From: Brevundimonas sp.
GTDB lineage: Bacteria; Pseudomonadota; Alphaproteobacteria; Caulobacterales; Caulobacteraceae
Length of the DNA stretch: 64,000 bases
NCBI RefSeq assembly: GCF_027487935.1
Contig: NZ_JAIYCP010000023.1
Span: forward strand, 1-64,000
Reading direction: 5' to 3'
Position numbers and translations under genes: made by a program. Positions within the stretch are counted from its first letter, which is position 1; each line of letters begins with the position of its first letter. The notes beneath the pieces are model-generated. The model was not told where the DNA came from, made no database searches, and worked only from the letters and a program-made list of their open reading frames with translations. Of the stretch, positions 61,799-64,000 are shown one piece after another.

Positions 61799-62725
61799 TC
61801 AACGGAGCTTGGCCGTGATCTTGGCATGGGGGCCGGAAACCTGAGCGGCCCAGGCCTCGGCGGCGTTCGAGAATTCGAACTCGAGGTAATCGACTTCGAG
61901 GGCCTGTTCCTTCTGCATTGCCAACAGTCGCCGCCAGATGGCCTCGCGGTCGGCGGGCGGACGTTGGCCAGTGCCGATGCAGGTCAAGGTGCGGAAGAGG
62001 AGATCGCCGATGTTCAGCTCCACGACGCGACCCGCTCCCGTGCCGATCGTGATCAGACGAGCGCCCCATTTGGTCGCCTTGACCGCCGAAAGGAAGGGCT
62101 TGCCGAAGACGAGATCCAGCACGACGTCGAAGCCCTCGCCGCCTGACGCTACCCTCAACGCCTCAGTGTCGTTTTCGCCGCCCATGGCCACGACGGCGTC
62201 GGCAAGCCCGCGTTCCATGAGCCGGTCAAGACCGGCTTGATTGCGCGCCGCGGCCACGACCTGTCCGGCACCGAGATTTCTCGCCAATTGCAACCCGATC
62301 TGTCCAAGCACGCCAGTGGCACCGAGGATCAGCACACGCTCGCCGGGCTGGATCCTTGCGGCCTCCAAAGGGATGAGAATGCCGGTGCCGGCGATGCCCA
62401 TGGTGATCGCAGTGCGATCATCAATATCGTCCGGGACGTCCCAGACCTCGGCCGAAGGCACAATGGTTCTTTCCGCCCAGGCTCCCCAGGGTGCCAATGA
62501 TCGTTCGCCGAAATAGACCCGCCGCCCGTCTTCGGCGCGGCCAACGCCTTCGCCCCGGATCACGCAAGGATACTCAACGCCGAGACGATAGGCACCGAGT
62601 ACGTCCCATCCACCAAGGCCGGCGGTGTCGACCTCGATCAGGACCGAGCCGTCCTGGGCCGTCGGTTCAGGAAAGTCCTGAAGGACCGGAGTGGCTCCGT
62701 TCCCGGAGATGACGGCGGCGCGCAT
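61799..62725 (-). CDS. MDR family alcohol dehydrogenase/quinone reductase
   Basis: The 308-residue medium-chain dehydrogenase has an N-terminal GroES-like domain (GGWDVLGAYRLG, CVIRGEGVGRAEDGRRVYFG) and a Rossmann core (VLILGATGVLGQIGLQLARN). No zinc ligands are obvious. It lies 86 bp after the Rieske beta-subunit gene on the same strand, so it is likely the third gene of the alpha-beta-MDR operon. It might oxidise the dihydrodiol or a later alcohol, or reduce an enone (inference). Confidence 0.88.
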   Translation of the reverse strand: MRAAVISGNGATPVLQDFPEPTAQDGSVLIEVDTAGLGGWDVLGAYRLGVEYPCVIRGEGVGRAEDGRRVYFGERSLAPWGAWAERTIVPSAEVWDVPDDIDDRTAITMGIAGTGILIPLEAARIQPGERVLILGATGVLGQIGLQLARNLGAGQVVAAARNQAGLDRLMERGLADAVVAMGGENDTEALRVASGGEGFDVVLDLVFGKPFLSAVKATKWGARLITIGTGAGRVVELNIGDLLFRTLTCIGTGQRPPADREAIWRRLLAMQKEQALEVDYLEFEFSNAAEAWAAQVSGPHAKITAKLR

Positions 62726-62811
62726 GGGCAGGTTTCCTGGTCAGGACGTTGCGAGACGAGCGTCGGCGCATCGTTGGCGATCGACGTGTGCCGCCGCCGT
62801 CTTCGATCGGG

Positions 62812-63393
62812 TCAGAGGAAGATGGCGAGGTTCGGGAAGCCGAGCACGGTCTGATCGATGATGATCTCGCGCCGGGACAGTTTGAAGCTGCCGCCATGGC
62901 GGCGCAGCAGGTCGTGCCGAACGCAGCTGAGCATCAGCAGGGTTGTCTCATCGAACCGGCTCCGGCTGCACAGCAGATAGCTTTTCACCTCGAACTCGTC
63001 TGGATGGTCCGTGGATTCGACCAGAATGTTCGTCACCAGACGACGGGTGCGCGACGGCGGGTCTTCGGCCCAGGCGCTGCTGGTGTCCGTAATCCGCCCG
63101 ACGCGGCCGCGGATCGAGGCATAGGTCTCGTCGAAATGCATCACTGTGCGGACGACAGACTCGGCCTGGTGTTTCAGGGAGCGCGTCTGGCGCATCGGGC
63201 AGGTGTAGCGAAGATCGATGTCGAGCCGTGCAACCCATTCGGCCAGGCGAATCTCATCGAGCAACCAGGCCTCCTCGTATAGGAACTCGGCGATCTGGTT
63301 GTAGACGGGCGAACCGACCGGCACACGGTCGGGACGGAAGGGGGCATCTGATGCGCTGCTGACATCGGTGGGGATGACGGCGTTCATGGTCAT
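62812..63393 (-). CDS. Aromatic-ring-hydroxylating dioxygenase, beta subunit
   Basis: This is the 193-residue small subunit of a Rieske non-heme iron oxygenase (NTF2-like fold). Diagnostic segments are IAEFLYEEAWLLDEIRLAEW, LDIDLRYTCPMRQTR, VVRTVMHFDETYASIRGRVGR, RTRRLVTNILVE and the closing VLGFPNLAIFL. It stabilises the alpha subunit and has no cofactor of its own. It lies 31 bp downstream of the alpha-subunit gene and is complete. The presence of a beta subunit indicates an alpha3beta3 dioxygenase of the naphthalene/biphenyl/abietane type rather than an alpha-only demethylase. Confidence 0.92.
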   Translation of the reverse strand: MTMNAVIPTDVSSASDAPFRPDRVPVGSPVYNQIAEFLYEEAWLLDEIRLAEWVARLDIDLRYTCPMRQTRSLKHQAESVVRTVMHFDETYASIRGRVGRITDTSSAWAEDPPSRTRRLVTNILVESTDHPDEFEVKSYLLCSRSRFDETTLLMLSCVRHDLLRRHGGSFKLSRREIIIDQTVLGFPNLAIFL

Positions 63394-63424
63394 GGCGGTG
63401 TTATCCTGATGATATCGACGATGG

Positions 63425-64000
63425 TCAGACGGCGCTGTTCATCAGATCGCGATAGGCCAGCCACCAGTTCCACTGGGTGTCGTCCTTGGTGAAGCCTTCA
63501 TAGACCAGGGCCGGACCGGGCCAGTCCGGCCGGGGCGGAGTTGTGCAGACGGCCTGGTATTTCATGGTGACGTTGCGGGCGGCAGCACCCTTGGCCGTCT
63601 GTGTGATGTGCGGCCAGGTGTCGGAATCGTCCTGTTCCACCATGCCGGACGTGCCGAGCATTCGCACCGCGAACTGCAACGCCTTCTGCTTGTGCTCTTC
63701 GGGCGCGTCCTTTTCTGCAAGGATGTAGTTGCAGAACTCCAACTCGTCCGGCCCCTTGGGAATGTAGGTGTGCAGCGAGGTCAGGCCGATGATCTCGCCA
63801 TCAGGCTGGGGTACGTAGATGAAGGCGATCAGGACGTTGGGGAACATGCCTCCGACCTGGGGCGGGCTGTCGACCAGCAGACTGAGCTGTTCCGGTGTCA
63901 GATTGCGCATCAGCTGGGGCAGCATTTCCTTGGTGATGCCCGGGGGCGGCACGATGGCCAGTTTTTCTTCCAGCGTCAGATTGCCGTCCCGGAAACCGGC
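63425..64000 (-). CDS. Aromatic-ring-hydroxylating dioxygenase, alpha subunit (C-terminal part)
   Basis: About 190 codons are open to the right edge without a stop, so the gene begins outside the window; no start codon should be assigned here. The visible part is the C-terminal half of the catalytic domain: GITKEMLPQLMRNLTPEQLS, PNVLIAFIYVPQPDGEIIG and YEGFTKDDTQWNWWLAYR. The Rieske centre and probably the two His iron ligands lie outside. The downstream beta-subunit gene on the same strand supports the identity. It would introduce oxygen into an aromatic ring. Confidence 0.85.
   Translation of the reverse strand, partial: AGFRDGNLTLEEKLAIVPPPGITKEMLPQLMRNLTPEQLSLLVDSPPQVGGMFPNVLIAFIYVPQPDGEIIGLTSLHTYIPKGPDELEFCNYILAEKDAPEEHKQKALQFAVRMLGTSGMVEQDDSDTWPHITQTAKGAAARNVTMKYQAVCTTPPRPDWPGPALVYEGFTKDDTQWNWWLAYRDLMNSAV

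Overview
The window (about 66% GC by eye, dense genes, many GTG/TTG starts, overlapping operons) looks like an alphaproteobacterial chromosome, most likely a Brevundimonas- or Caulobacter-like member of Caulobacteraceae. The basis is the tpiA-secG-pyrG order, the FecI/FecR/TonB-receptor style of outer-membrane uptake, TTGACG-type promoter candidates, and GC-rich intergenic hairpins with a GCGAAGC core. This is an inference; there is no rRNA or other taxonomic marker here. I saw no tRNA, rRNA, CRISPR array, integrase or transposase.

Layout. 1-420: a five-unit hairpin repeat array. 423-3474: core genes tpiA, secG, pyrG. 3.5-8.4 kb: a small CxxC protein, an aldehyde dehydrogenase, and a secreted protein / DUF305 / LVIVD-repeat operon. 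8.8-16.7 kb: a carbohydrate locus made of PhyH-like dioxygenase, GH92 mannosidase and ROK kinase (+), facing AraC regulator, GH13 amylase-family enzyme and MFS sugar transporter (-). 17-20.7 kb: two bacterial PH-domain membrane proteins and an orphan TadG-like protein. 20.7-28.6 kb: gamma-glutamyltransferase, a dienelactone-hydrolase-family enzyme, and a FecI-FecR-TonB receptor unit.

29-64 kb is a catabolic island of about 35 kb that runs off the right edge. It holds the pieces for taking up a hydrophobic, probably ring-containing acid and degrading it. These are a TonB receptor, a P450 next to a limonene-epoxide-hydrolase-like protein, a Rieske ring-hydroxylating dioxygenase (beta subunit complete, alpha subunit cut by the window end), a ferredoxin reductase and an acyl-CoA ligase. 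There are also four acyl-CoA dehydrogenase polypeptides, two crotonases (one PaaG-like), a 3-hydroxyacyl-CoA dehydrogenase, a thiolase, and an Ltp-like thiolase with its DUF35 partner. Two fumarylacetoacetate-hydrolase-family enzymes, three SDRs, two VOC proteins, an amidohydrolase, a thioesterase, and IclR and TetR regulators complete it. The substrate is not determined by the sequence. The gene mix resembles diterpenoid (dit-type) or steroid-type clusters, but I recognise no exact match.

Points worth most attention: (i) an APH kinase, ACAD and SDR trio resembling a split human ACAD10/11 or Pseudomonas LvaA/LvaC, which suggests phosphorylation-dependent handling of a 4-hydroxyacyl-CoA; (ii) an Ltp-like thiolase/DUF35 pair like the steroid side-chain retro-aldolase; (iii) a recurrent imperfect palindrome (YAGAA, 5-6 bp, TTCTG-like) in several island promoter regions, a possible shared operator; (iv) a perfect 8-bp inverted repeat between the TetR gene and its divergent operon; (v) an SDR whose YxxxK is replaced by SxxxR.
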